A stretch of DNA of 60,081 bases from an uncultured Myxococcales bacterium. GTDB taxonomy: Bacteria; Myxococcota_A; Polyangia; Polyangiales; Polyangiaceae. Shown here one piece after another: positions 16,431-25,442 of the stretch (the first letter of the stretch is position 1; every line of letters begins with the position of its first letter). Where the stretch lies: the NCBI GenBank assembly GCA_937872925.1, contig CALMUT010000029.1, forward strand, positions 1 through 60,081, read 5' to 3'. A program made the position numbers and the translations under genes. The notes beneath the pieces are model-generated. The model made no database searches. It had not been told where the DNA came from and worked only from the letters and a program-made list of their open reading frames with translations.

Positions 16431-18611
16431 TTACTGGCTTGTCGAAAGCTGCACGGCGGGTGGGGTCCAGATATGGATGGTGTGACTCTCGCCAGCGTCC
16501 AACCAAAACTGACTGATCGTATGCACCTGCAGACTTGGGATGATCAGGCCGATCTTGAGATGCTTGCCGTAGGTCAGGGTCGCGCTGTGGTCCGCCTCCG
16601 CAACCACTTGGATTTCGTTGCGCCCAGGTTTGAGTTCTAGGGGGAGCGGCTGAGTCTTCGGGACGAATGGCGTGTTGGTAAACTGCGCAGTGCCGTTGAC
16701 GATCACGCTGTAGGCCGCCACGTCAGACGAGTTCGCCAACAAGTCGGAGATCTCCAAGCGCAGCATGCGTTTCGGTTCTGTTCCACTTTCGACATAGGCG
16801 GGGCTCGGAGCGCCAGCGAGATCCTGGGGCGAATAGACACCGAGAACGATGAAGTCTTGATCGCTCTTGTTCTCGTTGAAGTTCTTGGGGTCCGGTCCCT
16901 TCCGCACGGTGAAGGGCGCGTGGCTGAACTTGATTTCCTCGAACCCCGGGTAGCGCACGAATCCAAATAGCGCCTCGCGGGTCTTGTAGGCGAACAGCGT
17001 CGCGTTCATGCCGAGATTCACTTGGTCCACCCCGGCAGGCCACGAAACTCCACCGATGGTGACCGTGTCTTGCGAGTAGTCAATGTCGAAGGTGGCCGCC
17101 TTCGCCCACGCCGGAGCGGTGCTGGTATCCAATGCCATGGCTTTGGAGAACTCCAAGTCCACCAACCGCTTCAAACCGTTAGCCAGCGCACTCAAAACCG
17201 GGATCTTCTCCAACACATCCGACAGCTTGAGGCTGTAGGCCTGCATGTTGATCGCCATCTTCACCGGTAGCGGTGGTGTTGCTTCTAGGAGCTTCAGGTG
17301 GTCGGCGATGGAAACCCCCGCGCGCGCCATGATCGTGCCGAAAGCCGCCTGGAAACCTTTCAGCGCGAGTCGTTTGATCTCCTTGAGTTTCGCGATCTGT
17401 TTGACGCCTTTGCCCCCTGGAATCACCGAGGAAATGATCTCCGCGACGAGGGTATCGATCGACAGGGGATCCCCACTGCCGTTTTCAGGTTGGAACGTTC
17501 CCCAGTAAACCCAACCCACGGGGGCACCGTCGAAGACCTGGCGCTGGTCGTGGGCTTCGACGGATACCAAGTCCGTCGGCAAGAAGTTGTCGATGATGAT
17601 CTGAACTAGGGCGTTCACGACGTTCACGACGGCGACAGCGGCGCTGACGGGCGCTCCCACTCCGGTCACTGCAAACGCGATCTCGACGATGCCCAGAGCC
17701 TCGCCGTTCGCTGCGGCAATGGCGGCCGTGAGATCCATTTCGAAATAGGACTGATGTACCAGGTGGCGTTGGCTATCGAAGGGACCCGTCACTTTCAAGG
17801 CGTGCGTAGTTGTCCCGATGCCGGCAGCATTGCTGAGGCCACTTCCTGGAGTTGCAGGCAGCCCGTAGATCTCGTCGAGCTTGGGCTCCGCCCAGTGCAG
17901 TACCCCGGTGTGGTACAGCATCGACTGCAATGCTTTCTCTGTCGACGAGTCGAGCTTGGCGTAGTCGTCACCGAAACTGTCGGCAATCTTGTCGGCACCG
18001 TCGAGCAATTGCGTGAGGGCGGCGGCTCCGCTTGCGCCCAGATAGGAGTACGCCAGCCCCTTCACGCTTTCGGATTTCGCGCCGACAGTCCGACCGCGCA
18101 GACCTGCGATGCTACGGTGCATGCCACTTTGCATCACGTCCACGACGGACTGGCGGGAAAGCCGGCGTTCCGGGATGACCACGTGCAGCAACGCTTTCCC
18201 CGTATACGGCTTGTCGATGGTGCCCAGGGTGACGTGGTGACTGCCTGCAGTCACATAGGGCACGAACTGATCGAAGGCGATTCGGTCGTCGGCAAAAGTG
18301 GAGTCGTCACCACCGTCCTCGAGCACGCGCATGGCCTGCGGGAAAATGGGCACGTCGTTCTCGAGCCAGAGCACCACTTCAGCTGGGTCGACACTGAGAC
18401 CGGAGACGACCAGCTGGAAGCGCATTCCGGGCTCGACGACGTAGGGCGCCGGCTGCTCAAGGGTCCACTCACCAGGGATCAGCGCCGGCGGTTGCGGCGG
18501 AATGCCTGGCGCGTCGGTTTCGTCATCAAGGACGTTGCAACCCGCGACCGGCAACAGAAACGCAACAGCGAGCAAGCAATATACGATTTTCCGAAGATCC
18601 TTGAGCTTCAC
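16431..18611 (-). CDS. Large lipoprotein, unknown function
   Basis: 726 residues. Lipobox VAGC (Cys ~25). Residues ~45-150 look like an Ig-like or bacterial-surface beta domain (GMRFQLVVSGLSVDPAEVVLW, with DDGG..FADD as in Ca-binding loops). Residues ~155-300 are helical. At ~300-360 an Ala/Val-rich hydrophobic stretch (AIAFAV.. VAVVNVVNALVQIIID) resembles a membrane-interacting or hairpin region. The rest is mixed, ending in another beta domain (~640-726). No enzymatic signature is seen. The hydrophobic centre in a secreted lipoprotein is unusual and could point to membrane insertion. It stands alone, divergent from the metallophosphoesterase across 286 bp. Confidence 0.7.
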   Translation of the reverse strand: MKLKDLRKIVYCLLAVAFLLPVAGCNVLDDETDAPGIPPQPPALIPGEWTLEQPAPYVVEPGMRFQLVVSGLSVDPAEVVLWLENDVPIFPQAMRVLEDGGDDSTFADDRIAFDQFVPYVTAGSHHVTLGTIDKPYTGKALLHVVIPERRLSRQSVVDVMQSGMHRSIAGLRGRTVGAKSESVKGLAYSYLGASGAAALTQLLDGADKIADSFGDDYAKLDSSTEKALQSMLYHTGVLHWAEPKLDEIYGLPATPGSGLSNAAGIGTTTHALKVTGPFDSQRHLVHQSYFEMDLTAAIAAANGEALGIVEIAFAVTGVGAPVSAAVAVVNVVNALVQIIIDNFLPTDLVSVEAHDQRQVFDGAPVGWVYWGTFQPENGSGDPLSIDTLVAEIISSVIPGGKGVKQIAKLKEIKRLALKGFQAAFGTIMARAGVSIADHLKLLEATPPLPVKMAINMQAYSLKLSDVLEKIPVLSALANGLKRLVDLEFSKAMALDTSTAPAWAKAATFDIDYSQDTVTIGGVSWPAGVDQVNLGMNATLFAYKTREALFGFVRYPGFEEIKFSHAPFTVRKGPDPKNFNENKSDQDFIVLGVYSPQDLAGAPSPAYVESGTEPKRMLRLEISDLLANSSDVAAYSVIVNGTAQFTNTPFVPKTQPLPLELKPGRNEIQVVAEADHSATLTYGKHLKIGLIIPSLQVHTISQFWLDAGESHTIHIWTPPAVQLSTSQ

Positions 18612-18897
18612 CTACACCCCTTTGTCATCAAGTTTTCAAGTACGCGCTCTCTCAAATGCCCCGTGGCCAATCGCGCGCATGGAGTTCGACGCCCACATCA
18701 CGGAGAAGTTCCGCGCGGGAAGTTCTTCGTCGTGCCGACGTACAAGGCACATAGCCACGCAGACCATGGCATCGCTTTCCATGCGGATCCACTTTGCGCG
18801 TGGCGGGGCTGCAAGTCCGCGCTCTCACGCCGCCTTTTCCAAGGCGCCCCGATCCGCTGCTCGCGCTCTGACCCCAGAGGTGGCATAGACAGCGCGC

Positions 18898-20049
18898 ATG
18901 CCCCGCCCGCTTCTCGTCGTAAGCGATTTGCATCTGTCGCCAAGCAGCGATCTGCGCGTATCACGTGCTCTGGCGCGTGCCGTGGGCACACACCCCGATG
19001 CGGAGGTGGTCATCGCCGGCGACTCCCTGGACCTGTCGCTGCTCCGCCAGCGCGGAGATGCCGCCGCGAGCGTCGCGGCCTTTCTCCGCCCTCATGGCGA
19101 GCTAATCGACGCCCTGAGCGGTCGCTTGCGCTGCGGCGCTCCAGTCACTTTTGTGCTCGGAAATCATGATGCCGCCCTAGGACAGCCCGCAAGCGTAGAG
19201 TCGCTGACCGAAGCGTTGGGGGTGAGCGGCGCTGCTCCGCTGCAGGTGGCTCCGTGGTTCGTGCGGCGCGGCGCAGTGCACATCGAACACGGGCACGCCT
19301 ACGATCCAGACAACGCCGACGTGCACCCGCTGGCCAGTGACACGACCGGCAGCGAACCCCTGGGTATCGCCCTGACCCGCAGGTTCCTCGCACCAAGTGG
19401 AGCGCTTTGGTTCAAACACCAGCACCACACCACTCCGCTCTCAGGGCTGATCTCGTGCTTCAAACGCTACGGTGTGCGTGCGCCAAAGATCGTGGGGCAG
19501 TACTTCTGGGTCGCAGCGCAGCTGTGCCTGGAAGCGCGCAACTCGGAGAGCGCGCTGGACGCGCGCGGCCACGCGCAGGCCCGGCTCGCAGAGTTCTCAG
19601 CTCAGGTTGGAGTAACGCCGACTGCGCTCGACGCGCTGATCGAAGCCATGCTGCCGGCGCGGCACCTCGACGCGCGTGACACATTCCTTCGGCTCTATTT
19701 CGATCGCACCATCCCCACCGCCACGCTTGCGGTGGCTCTGCCCCTAGCGCTCGCGGGCAACGCCGTGGCCGCAGGCGTGGCGCTAGCGTCTGCCGCAACG
19801 CTCGCGATTTCCTTGCGTGGCGGCGTCAGTCGCTACGACCGCGAAGCCGAGCAACGCCTGCAGGAGGGAGCGCGTTTCGTGCGGGAGCTCACCGAGGCTT
19901 CCCACGTGATTCTGGGACACACCCATGTCGAAACCCAAGAGCCCGGCTACACCAACCTGGGGTCCTTCGCTTTCTCGCGCCGCGACGGCCACGCGTATCT
20001 GCTCGTTGGCGCGGCAGGCTCCGTCCAGCGAGAAATTCTCGGCACCTAA
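18898..20049 (+). CDS. Calcineurin-like metallophosphoesterase with hydrophobic segment
   Basis: 383 residues. All metal-binding motifs are visible: DLH (~10-12), GD (~41-42), GNHD (~88-91), HGH (~131-133) and GHTH (~340). A helical insert (~190-270) and an Ala/Leu-rich stretch (~272-305) capable of one or two membrane helices separate the last two motifs. The layout recalls UDP-2,3-diacylglucosamine hydrolases and related membrane-associated phosphoesterases, but substrate cannot be assigned. The Dyp peroxidase begins 54 bp downstream on the same strand and may be co-transcribed. Confidence 0.85.
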   Translation: MPRPLLVVSDLHLSPSSDLRVSRALARAVGTHPDAEVVIAGDSLDLSLLRQRGDAAASVAAFLRPHGELIDALSGRLRCGAPVTFVLGNHDAALGQPASVESLTEALGVSGAAPLQVAPWFVRRGAVHIEHGHAYDPDNADVHPLASDTTGSEPLGIALTRRFLAPSGALWFKHQHHTTPLSGLISCFKRYGVRAPKIVGQYFWVAAQLCLEARNSESALDARGHAQARLAEFSAQVGVTPTALDALIEAMLPARHLDARDTFLRLYFDRTIPTATLAVALPLALAGNAVAAGVALASAATLAISLRGGVSRYDREAEQRLQEGARFVRELTEASHVILGHTHVETQEPGYTNLGSFAFSRRDGHAYLLVGAAGSVQREILGT

Positions 20050-20103
20050 GCATGAGCGCTATCACGTGCCTTCGCCCGCGAGTTGTGCTGGGATCGACTC
20101 CCG

Positions 20104-20985
20104 ATGAGTGAACAGCCCTGCATCCTCGCGCCGCTGCCGGCGCGCAGCCGCTACCTGCAGTTCCAGCTGGCACCGGGTGCCGACGCCACAGCCGGGCTCA
20201 AGGGTCTGGTGCAGGCTGCGTCTTTAGAAGCACTCGTTGTCGGGCTCGGTCCATGCTTGATCCACGCGGTCGGCGCCAATGTCCCGGGGCTGCGCGAAAG
20301 CCCGGCCCTGTCGGGACCGGGCGTTTCGGTACCGTCCACGCCGGTAGCGCTGTGGCTCTGGCTGCGCGGAGACGACGCCGGCAAACTGCTGCACCACGGG
20401 CGCGAGCTTACGCGGCAGCTCGGCGGCGCCTTCGTTCTCGAAAGCGCATGGGACGGCTTCTACTTCGACGGGGGCCGAGACCTCACAGGCTACGAAGACG
20501 GCACGGAGAACCCGACTGGCGCCGAAGCGGAAGCGGCCGCGCTGGTCTCAAGCGGCGGCGGCGGGATGCACGGCTCGAGTTTCGTCGCCGTGCAGCGCTG
20601 GCAGCACAACCTGGATCAGTTCGCCGCCATGTCTCAGCTGGAACAGGACCACAGCATCGGTCGGCGTCGTAGCGACAACGTCGAGCTCGAAGATGCGCCA
20701 GCGTCCGCCCATGTGAAGCGCACGGCTCAGGAAAGCTTCGACCCGGAGGCGTTCGTGGTGCGCCGCTCCATGCCCTGGGTACGCGGCGCGGACGCGGGGC
20801 TGATGTTCGTGGCTTTTGGCAAGTCTTTTGACGCCTTTGAGGCACAGCTGCGGCGCATGTTGGGTCTGGAAGCAGACGGCATCACAGACGCGCTGTTTCG
20901 CTTCACGCGGCCTGTCAGTAGCAGCTATCTGTGGTGTCCGCCGTGCGAAGGCGGGCGTCTCAACCTGTCCGCGCTGGGCATGTGA
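20104..20985 (+). CDS. Dyp-type haem peroxidase
   Basis: 293 residues from the ATG at 20104. The family signature GYEDGTENP is at ~129-137 with the distal catalytic Asp ~132. The proximal haem-ligand His is in SAHVKRT (~203) and the distal Arg in VVRRSMPW (~220). Other conserved pieces are GGSFVAVQRWxH-like GSSFVAVQRWQHNL and a C-terminal DALFRFTRPVSSSYLWCPP. There is no signal peptide, so it is cytoplasmic or encapsulated; no encapsulin gene is nearby. Residues 1-100 form the first ferredoxin-like half. It uses H2O2 to oxidise diverse substrates. Confidence 0.9.
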   Translation: MSEQPCILAPLPARSRYLQFQLAPGADATAGLKGLVQAASLEALVVGLGPCLIHAVGANVPGLRESPALSGPGVSVPSTPVALWLWLRGDDAGKLLHHGRELTRQLGGAFVLESAWDGFYFDGGRDLTGYEDGTENPTGAEAEAAALVSSGGGGMHGSSFVAVQRWQHNLDQFAAMSQLEQDHSIGRRRSDNVELEDAPASAHVKRTAQESFDPEAFVVRRSMPWVRGADAGLMFVAFGKSFDAFEAQLRRMLGLEADGITDALFRFTRPVSSSYLWCPPCEGGRLNLSALGM

Positions 20986-21077
20986 GACGCGCCACTAAGG
21001 GCGAGAGCCCGACCACGATCGCGGCACGGCTGTTCGACTGTGCGCGGCGCGGCATCCCGCACGGGTGCTAGCGCGCT

Positions 21078-21866
21078 CTATTTGCACTGATGGTTCGAGC
21101 AGACGCCGCTCTTGCAGTCCTTGCTGAAGTTGCAAGGCACCCCCGGCAGGCCCGGCTCAGCGCAGAGATCGAGGGCGGAGTTACACAGGCCGCCCTGGCA
21201 CTCCTTGTCGAAGTTACACGGCGTCCCCAAGGGGCCGAGGTACGCACACACATCGGACTTGGAGTTGCAGAGCTGCGTCGTGCATTCCTTGTCGAAGTTG
21301 CACGGCGTGCCAAGGGGCCCCGGCACGGCGCACTGGTCCGTCTTGGAATTGCACAAGCCGCTGAGGCACTCTTGCCCAAAGTTGCAGGCCGTGCCGATCG
21401 GGCCGGGCACCGCACATTGGTCCAGCTTGGAGTTGCATAGGCCACTGACACACTCGTCACTGAAGTTGCACGCGCCGCCGTTGGGCAGCTTCGGCTGACA
21501 CGTATCGAGCTTCGAGTTGCACAGCAGCGGACTGCACTCGCTATCGTTCTTGCACGGCTTGCCCGCATTGCCGGCGTTGCCACCCGTGCCCACGTTGCCC
21601 GTGCCACCCAGATTCGCGCCACCCGTGCCCACGTTGCCCGTGCCACCCAGATTCGCGCCGCCCGTGCCCACGTTGCCCGTGCCACCCAGATTCGCGCCGC
21701 CCTGCCCGCCACCGGCAGCGCCGCCCTGAGCGCCAACGCCCCCGCTGCTGACGTTGCCTCCGGCCGCCTGCGCGCCAGCGCCGCCGGAACCGTACAACCC
21801 GCCGTTGTCCTCGCCGCCGCAGGCAAGCAGTAGCGCAGCAACCCCTACCGTCCAGTACGTCCTCAT
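21078..21866 (-). CDS. Stalked Cys-repeat lipoprotein
   Basis: 262 residues. Lipobox LLAC (Cys ~16). Residues ~20-100 are a Gly/Ala/Asn stalk containing three perfect 13-residue repeats (ANLGGTGNVGTGG), encoded by 39-bp tandem DNA repeats at about 21578-21700. Residues ~104-262 hold six modules of ~28 residues, each with four Cys in the pattern CNF..EC..GLCNSK.D.C, separated by PGPLGTP-like linkers. Such modules are a recurrent design in myxobacterial surface lipoproteins. Presumably disulfide-rich and displayed on the outer membrane. No ligand can be inferred. The repeat stalk is prone to copy-number change. Confidence 0.85.
   Translation of the reverse strand: MRTYWTVGVAALLLACGGEDNGGLYGSGGAGAQAAGGNVSSGGVGAQGGAAGGGQGGANLGGTGNVGTGGANLGGTGNVGTGGANLGGTGNVGTGGNAGNAGKPCKNDSECSPLLCNSKLDTCQPKLPNGGACNFSDECVSGLCNSKLDQCAVPGPIGTACNFGQECLSGLCNSKTDQCAVPGPLGTPCNFDKECTTQLCNSKSDVCAYLGPLGTPCNFDKECQGGLCNSALDLCAEPGLPGVPCNFSKDCKSGVCSNHQCK
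21578..21700 (-). repeat. 39-bp tandem repeat, about three copies
   Basis: Near-identical units, each reading GCGCCGCCCGTGCCCACGTT on the plus strand followed by GCCCGTGCCACCCAGATTC, encode the ANLGGTGNVGTGG stalk repeats of the surrounding lipoprotein. They keep the reading frame. Confidence 0.8.
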
Positions 21867-21892
21867 TGGGGCCGGAGCCTAGCAGGCTACTC

Positions 21893-22480
21893 CTACTCCG
21901 CCACCACCGGCGGTGCGGACGAGGGCGCGACGGCTTGATCGCTGCGCCGCCGGAAGATCACGCACAACCCCGGCGTGATCCTCTCGCGATCACCATCGTC
22001 GTAGTGCACGTGTAGGCGTCCGTCTTCCAGTCCAACCACCGTGCCCGTGTAGTCGTGGGGTCCACCCCGGTAGCGACATGCCACCCGATCGTCCCTGCGG
22101 AACGGCGTCAGTCCAACTTCGTCCGCCGGGCCTGTAGCTAGAGCGTCCGTGCCCACCAGCGTTGGATGCGCGGCCGGTGCCGGGGTGGTGCCACGTCGGC
22201 ACAGGCTCGGCGCGATGTGTTCTTGATCACCGTCGCTGTAGTGCACGAACAGCCGACCATCCCGCACTCCCTCCACCACGCCGGGATACTCCACGGCGCC
22301 GTTGCGCCATCGGCAAACCACGCGGGTGCCTGCGTCGAACTGCGCCGCAGCGCTCGGCTGGCTTGGGCCTGTCACGCCAGTGTAACGAGAGGGTGCATCG
22401 CCACCGGGGCCAGATGCGGTGGGCGTCGCACAAGCCGCCAGCAGGACTGACGCCAAGAAACCGAGCAATCGGGACATCAA
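21893..22480 (-). CDS. Lipoprotein with two Tudor-like domains
   Basis: 195 residues; the second Met is an equally good start. Lipobox LAAC (Cys ~17). Two related ~44-residue units occur at ~50-94 and ~129-173. The first has VVCRWRNGAVEYPGVV then GRLFVHYSDGDQEHI and LC. The second has VACRYRGGPHDYTGTVV then GRLHVHYDDGDRERI and LC. The pattern (basic aromatic strand, Y.G.V, short turn, V.Y.DGD.E.I) is that of Tudor/agenet-type small barrels, here secreted. The conserved Cys in each unit could form a disulfide. The ligand is unknown. It lies 26 bp upstream of the Cys-repeat lipoprotein on the same strand, so they probably form an operon. Confidence 0.75.
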   Translation of the reverse strand: MMSRLLGFLASVLLAACATPTASGPGGDAPSRYTGVTGPSQPSAAAQFDAGTRVVCRWRNGAVEYPGVVEGVRDGRLFVHYSDGDQEHIAPSLCRRGTTPAPAAHPTLVGTDALATGPADEVGLTPFRRDDRVACRYRGGPHDYTGTVVGLEDGRLHVHYDDGDRERITPGLCVIFRRRSDQAVAPSSAPPVVAE

Positions 22481-22551
22481 GGCTCTACTACGCCAGACTC
22501 AGTCCATCCTTCCCACCGGCGTGCACGGCTGCCGTTCAGCATCCCGCGGCC

Positions 22552-23379
22552 TCAGGCGACGATGTCGCCCAGCAACTTGCCGGTGTCCTTCACCATGCTC
22601 ACACTCTGATCGAGTCCCTGGACGATCAGCTTGAGATGCAGCAGCAGCTTGGGGTTCAAGATCTGCGTCGGCGCGCTGGCGATCAGCGCCACACCCGTCT
22701 GTGCCGTTTCAGCGGCCTTCGCGGCTAGCTGCGCCCCAAGCTCCGCGCTGCTGACCCATAGCTTCGTGATCTTGTCCGAACCGTCCGCCACGCTGGACTC
22801 GAGTTCCTTGAGGGATTTCTCGATTTCGCCCTTGCGGATCTTGCGGTCACCGCGTTCCACGTCCGACGGCGGGTCTTCGCCTTTGACCTTGTAGTGCGCC
22901 AGGTGGACGTGGCGCCCGGTTTCCATCAACTGATACGCAGTCGCGTACATCTCCGCAGACGCGCGGAAGAAATTATCATACTCCGGCATGCCGATCTGCA
23001 CGTACTTGAAGTCGTACTCGGCGTTCGGGTTCATGCTAGCGACCTTGATGTAGTCGTAGCGCACGTCGCCCTCGAAGGGCTTCAGTGAGGAAGCCAGTTG
23101 GCCCAGCTTGACTTGGCCAGGCGGCGGCGCTTCGACAAGCTTTTTCACGAGCTCCGACGTGGTGGCGCCGACCTTCTTGGCGAAGTCGCTGAAATCCGTC
23201 GCGACTTCCCCCATGGCTTGCTCGAACTCTTCCCAGTTCTTCGCTTCGCGGACGCGCGTCGTGGTCTTGCCGTTCTCGGTCTTGGTCGTCACGACAGTGG
23301 CTTTGAGCCCGATGGCTTCACAAGCGGCGGTCAGCCCGGAAAGGCCGGCCAGCCCCACGATGTTGCGGCGGGTGATCAT
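22552..23379 (-). CDS. Helical lipoprotein, unknown
   Basis: 275 residues from the ATG at 23379, giving a twin-Arg-like n-region (MITRRNIVGLAG) and lipobox TAAC (Cys ~20). The mature protein is helical, with stretches WEEFEQAMGEVATDFSDFAK and IEKSLKELESSVADGSDKI. It ends in amphipathic helices rich in Ala, Leu and Lys. A central SMNPNAEYDFKYVQIGMPEYDNFF segment may be a conserved core. No catalytic motif is visible. The RR start suggests possible Tat export, though a plain Sec lipoprotein is also possible. Divergent from the vWA lipoprotein, with 186 bp between starts. Confidence 0.7.
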   Translation of the reverse strand: MITRRNIVGLAGLSGLTAACEAIGLKATVVTTKTENGKTTTRVREAKNWEEFEQAMGEVATDFSDFAKKVGATTSELVKKLVEAPPPGQVKLGQLASSLKPFEGDVRYDYIKVASMNPNAEYDFKYVQIGMPEYDNFFRASAEMYATAYQLMETGRHVHLAHYKVKGEDPPSDVERGDRKIRKGEIEKSLKELESSVADGSDKITKLWVSSAELGAQLAAKAAETAQTGVALIASAPTQILNPKLLLHLKLIVQGLDQSVSMVKDTGKLLGDIVA

Positions 23380-23565
23380 CGCCCTGGGATACACCGTATT
23401 TGCCCCGCAAGGCGGAGTGTTTCGGGAACTGGGAAGGTATGACATGCCCCCGTTACGGGAGCAGCTGCGTGGATCTTCCAGGGTGGCACCGACTTTTTTA
23501 GTCGGCGCAGCGCGCGCCGCCCGTCCCAAGTGTAAGCCACGGCATTTTCAGGCCGTTGACTGGTC

Positions 23566-25212
23566 ATGACCCAGCAGCTTCCCCTACGGCACAAACTCGG
23601 ACTCTTGACCTGCGGAGCGGCGGCGCTTGCGTCGGGCATCGCCGGTTGTGGCGGATTTGCGGGCGGGGCGGCGGCTCCGGAGTCCGTCGCCGCATCCGCC
23701 GCCCCGGGCTATCCAGCGCAGTACCCACAGCCCGCGCCCCCTGCGGAGGCAGCGCTTTTGGACGAGGGCGAACCCAATACCGAAAGCTACGACCAGGTCG
23801 TCGAAAACGCGTTCCTTGCGGTCACGAAGAATCCGCTCTCGACGTTCTCGGTCGACGTGGATACCGCGTCTTACGCCAATACGCGGCGCTTTCTAGCCCA
23901 GGGAAAACTGCCGCCCAAAGATGCGGTGCGCATCGAAGAGCTGATCAACTACTTCGACTACGACTACCCGGATCCATCCGGCGCCGAGCCCTTCAGCGTG
24001 ACCACGGAAGTGTCCGTGGCGCCTTGGAAGCCCGAACACCGGTTGGTGCACATTGGCCTTCAAGGCAAGCGCCTCGCGAAGAAGGACATGCCACCGCGCA
24101 ATCTCGTATTTCTCCTCGATGTGTCGGGCAGCATGGGGGAACCCAACAAGCTGCCCCTGCTGAAGCGCTCTTTGAAAGAACTCACGGAAACCCTCACCCA
24201 GAAGGATCGCATCGCAATCGTGGTCTACGCGGGCGCAAGCGGGCAGGTATTGCCTTCGACTTCTGCCACGCAGAAGACGCAAATTCTGGGTGCCCTGGAA
24301 CGGCTTGAGGCGGGCGGCAGCACCAATGGCGGAGAGGGCATCGAGCTAGCGTATGAAATTGCCCGCCGTCACTTTCGCAAGGATGGCATCAATCGCGTGA
24401 TCTTAGCCACGGATGGCGACTTCAACGTGGGTGTCAGCAGCCCGGCCGCCTTGTCTCGCTTGATCGAAGAAAAACGAAAGACGGGCGTTTTCCTGACGGT
24501 GCTCGGATTCGGCATGGGCAACTACAAGGACTCCACATTGGAAAAGCTCGCCGACAAGGGCAACGGCAACTACGCCTACATCGACGACATCGCCGAAGCT
24601 CGCAAAGTGCTGGTGCAACAAGCTGGCGCGACCCTCGTCACGATCGCGAAAGACGTGAAGATCCAGGTCGAGTTCAATCCAAAGTGGGCCAGCTCCTATC
24701 GCTTGATCGGCTACGAAAACCGACTGCTAGCGAACGAAGACTTCAATAACGACAAGAAGGATGCCGGCGACATCGGCGCCGGCCACACCGTGACGGCCCT
24801 CTACGAAGTCGTCCCCGTTGGTGCCCCTTCTCCTGCCGGCTCGGTGGACGCATTGAAGTATCAGAAACCGGCAGCGCCAAGCGACGCGCAGGCCAGCGAC
24901 GAACTGATGACCGTGAAGCTACGCTACAAGGCTCCCCAGGGCGATACGAGCAAGTTGATCTCAGAAGTCGTCAAGGCTCGGAGCACGGAGCTCTCGAAGA
25001 CGAGCAACACTTTCCGATACGCTGCCAGCGTGGCTGCTTTTGGCATGCTCTTACGAGACTCAGCCCACGCCGGCAACGCGGACTTCGGCATGGTCAAAGC
25101 ACTGGCTGAAGGCGCGGAAAGTCGTGACCCGCACGGCTACTGGCGCGAGTATGTCGGCATGGTGCGTCAGGCGGAGCGCCTGAAGAAGCCCGTGCCCGCG
25201 CTGGCAAAGTAG
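23566..25212 (+). CDS. YfbK-type von Willebrand factor A lipoprotein
   Basis: 548 residues. Lipobox IAGC (Cys ~28). A YfbK N-terminal domain (~70-165; FSVDVDTASYANTRRFL and IEELINYFDYDY are typical) precedes the vWA domain with an intact MIDAS: DVSGS at ~185-189, a Thr in GGSTNGGEGI (~250) and TDGD (~285). A DUF3520-like C-terminal domain (~355-530) follows. The family binds divalent metal and probably protein partners at the cell envelope; E. coli YfbK is uncharacterised. It is monocistronic as far as can be seen, with 230 bp before the next gene. Confidence 0.9.
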   Translation: MTQQLPLRHKLGLLTCGAAALASGIAGCGGFAGGAAAPESVAASAAPGYPAQYPQPAPPAEAALLDEGEPNTESYDQVVENAFLAVTKNPLSTFSVDVDTASYANTRRFLAQGKLPPKDAVRIEELINYFDYDYPDPSGAEPFSVTTEVSVAPWKPEHRLVHIGLQGKRLAKKDMPPRNLVFLLDVSGSMGEPNKLPLLKRSLKELTETLTQKDRIAIVVYAGASGQVLPSTSATQKTQILGALERLEAGGSTNGGEGIELAYEIARRHFRKDGINRVILATDGDFNVGVSSPAALSRLIEEKRKTGVFLTVLGFGMGNYKDSTLEKLADKGNGNYAYIDDIAEARKVLVQQAGATLVTIAKDVKIQVEFNPKWASSYRLIGYENRLLANEDFNNDKKDAGDIGAGHTVTALYEVVPVGAPSPAGSVDALKYQKPAAPSDAQASDELMTVKLRYKAPQGDTSKLISEVVKARSTELSKTSNTFRYAASVAAFGMLLRDSAHAGNADFGMVKALAEGAESRDPHGYWREYVGMVRQAERLKKPVPALAK

Positions 25213-25442
25213 ACGAAGCCGCGCGCCTGGAACGCGCGTGCTCGCGGCGACTGCCCTCCCGACCAACCCGGCCCGACTTCCCCTACCAACCTGGAAGGCT
25301 AGCGCCCTCCATCCGAGGGCAGGTCCACCACGAGAGTCGCTCGTTTTCCCAAGGGATCCGCTGCCGCAGGCGTGTGGCACGCCGGTTGCGATGGCCTGTG
25401 TCCGCACGCGCTTCAGCGCCACATCCCAACAGGAGAACTCCC

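Noticed and set aside
17754..19169. 471-codon open frame on the plus strand
   Set aside because: It is antisense to the large lipoprotein and overlaps the metallophosphoesterase in another frame; no motif is seen.
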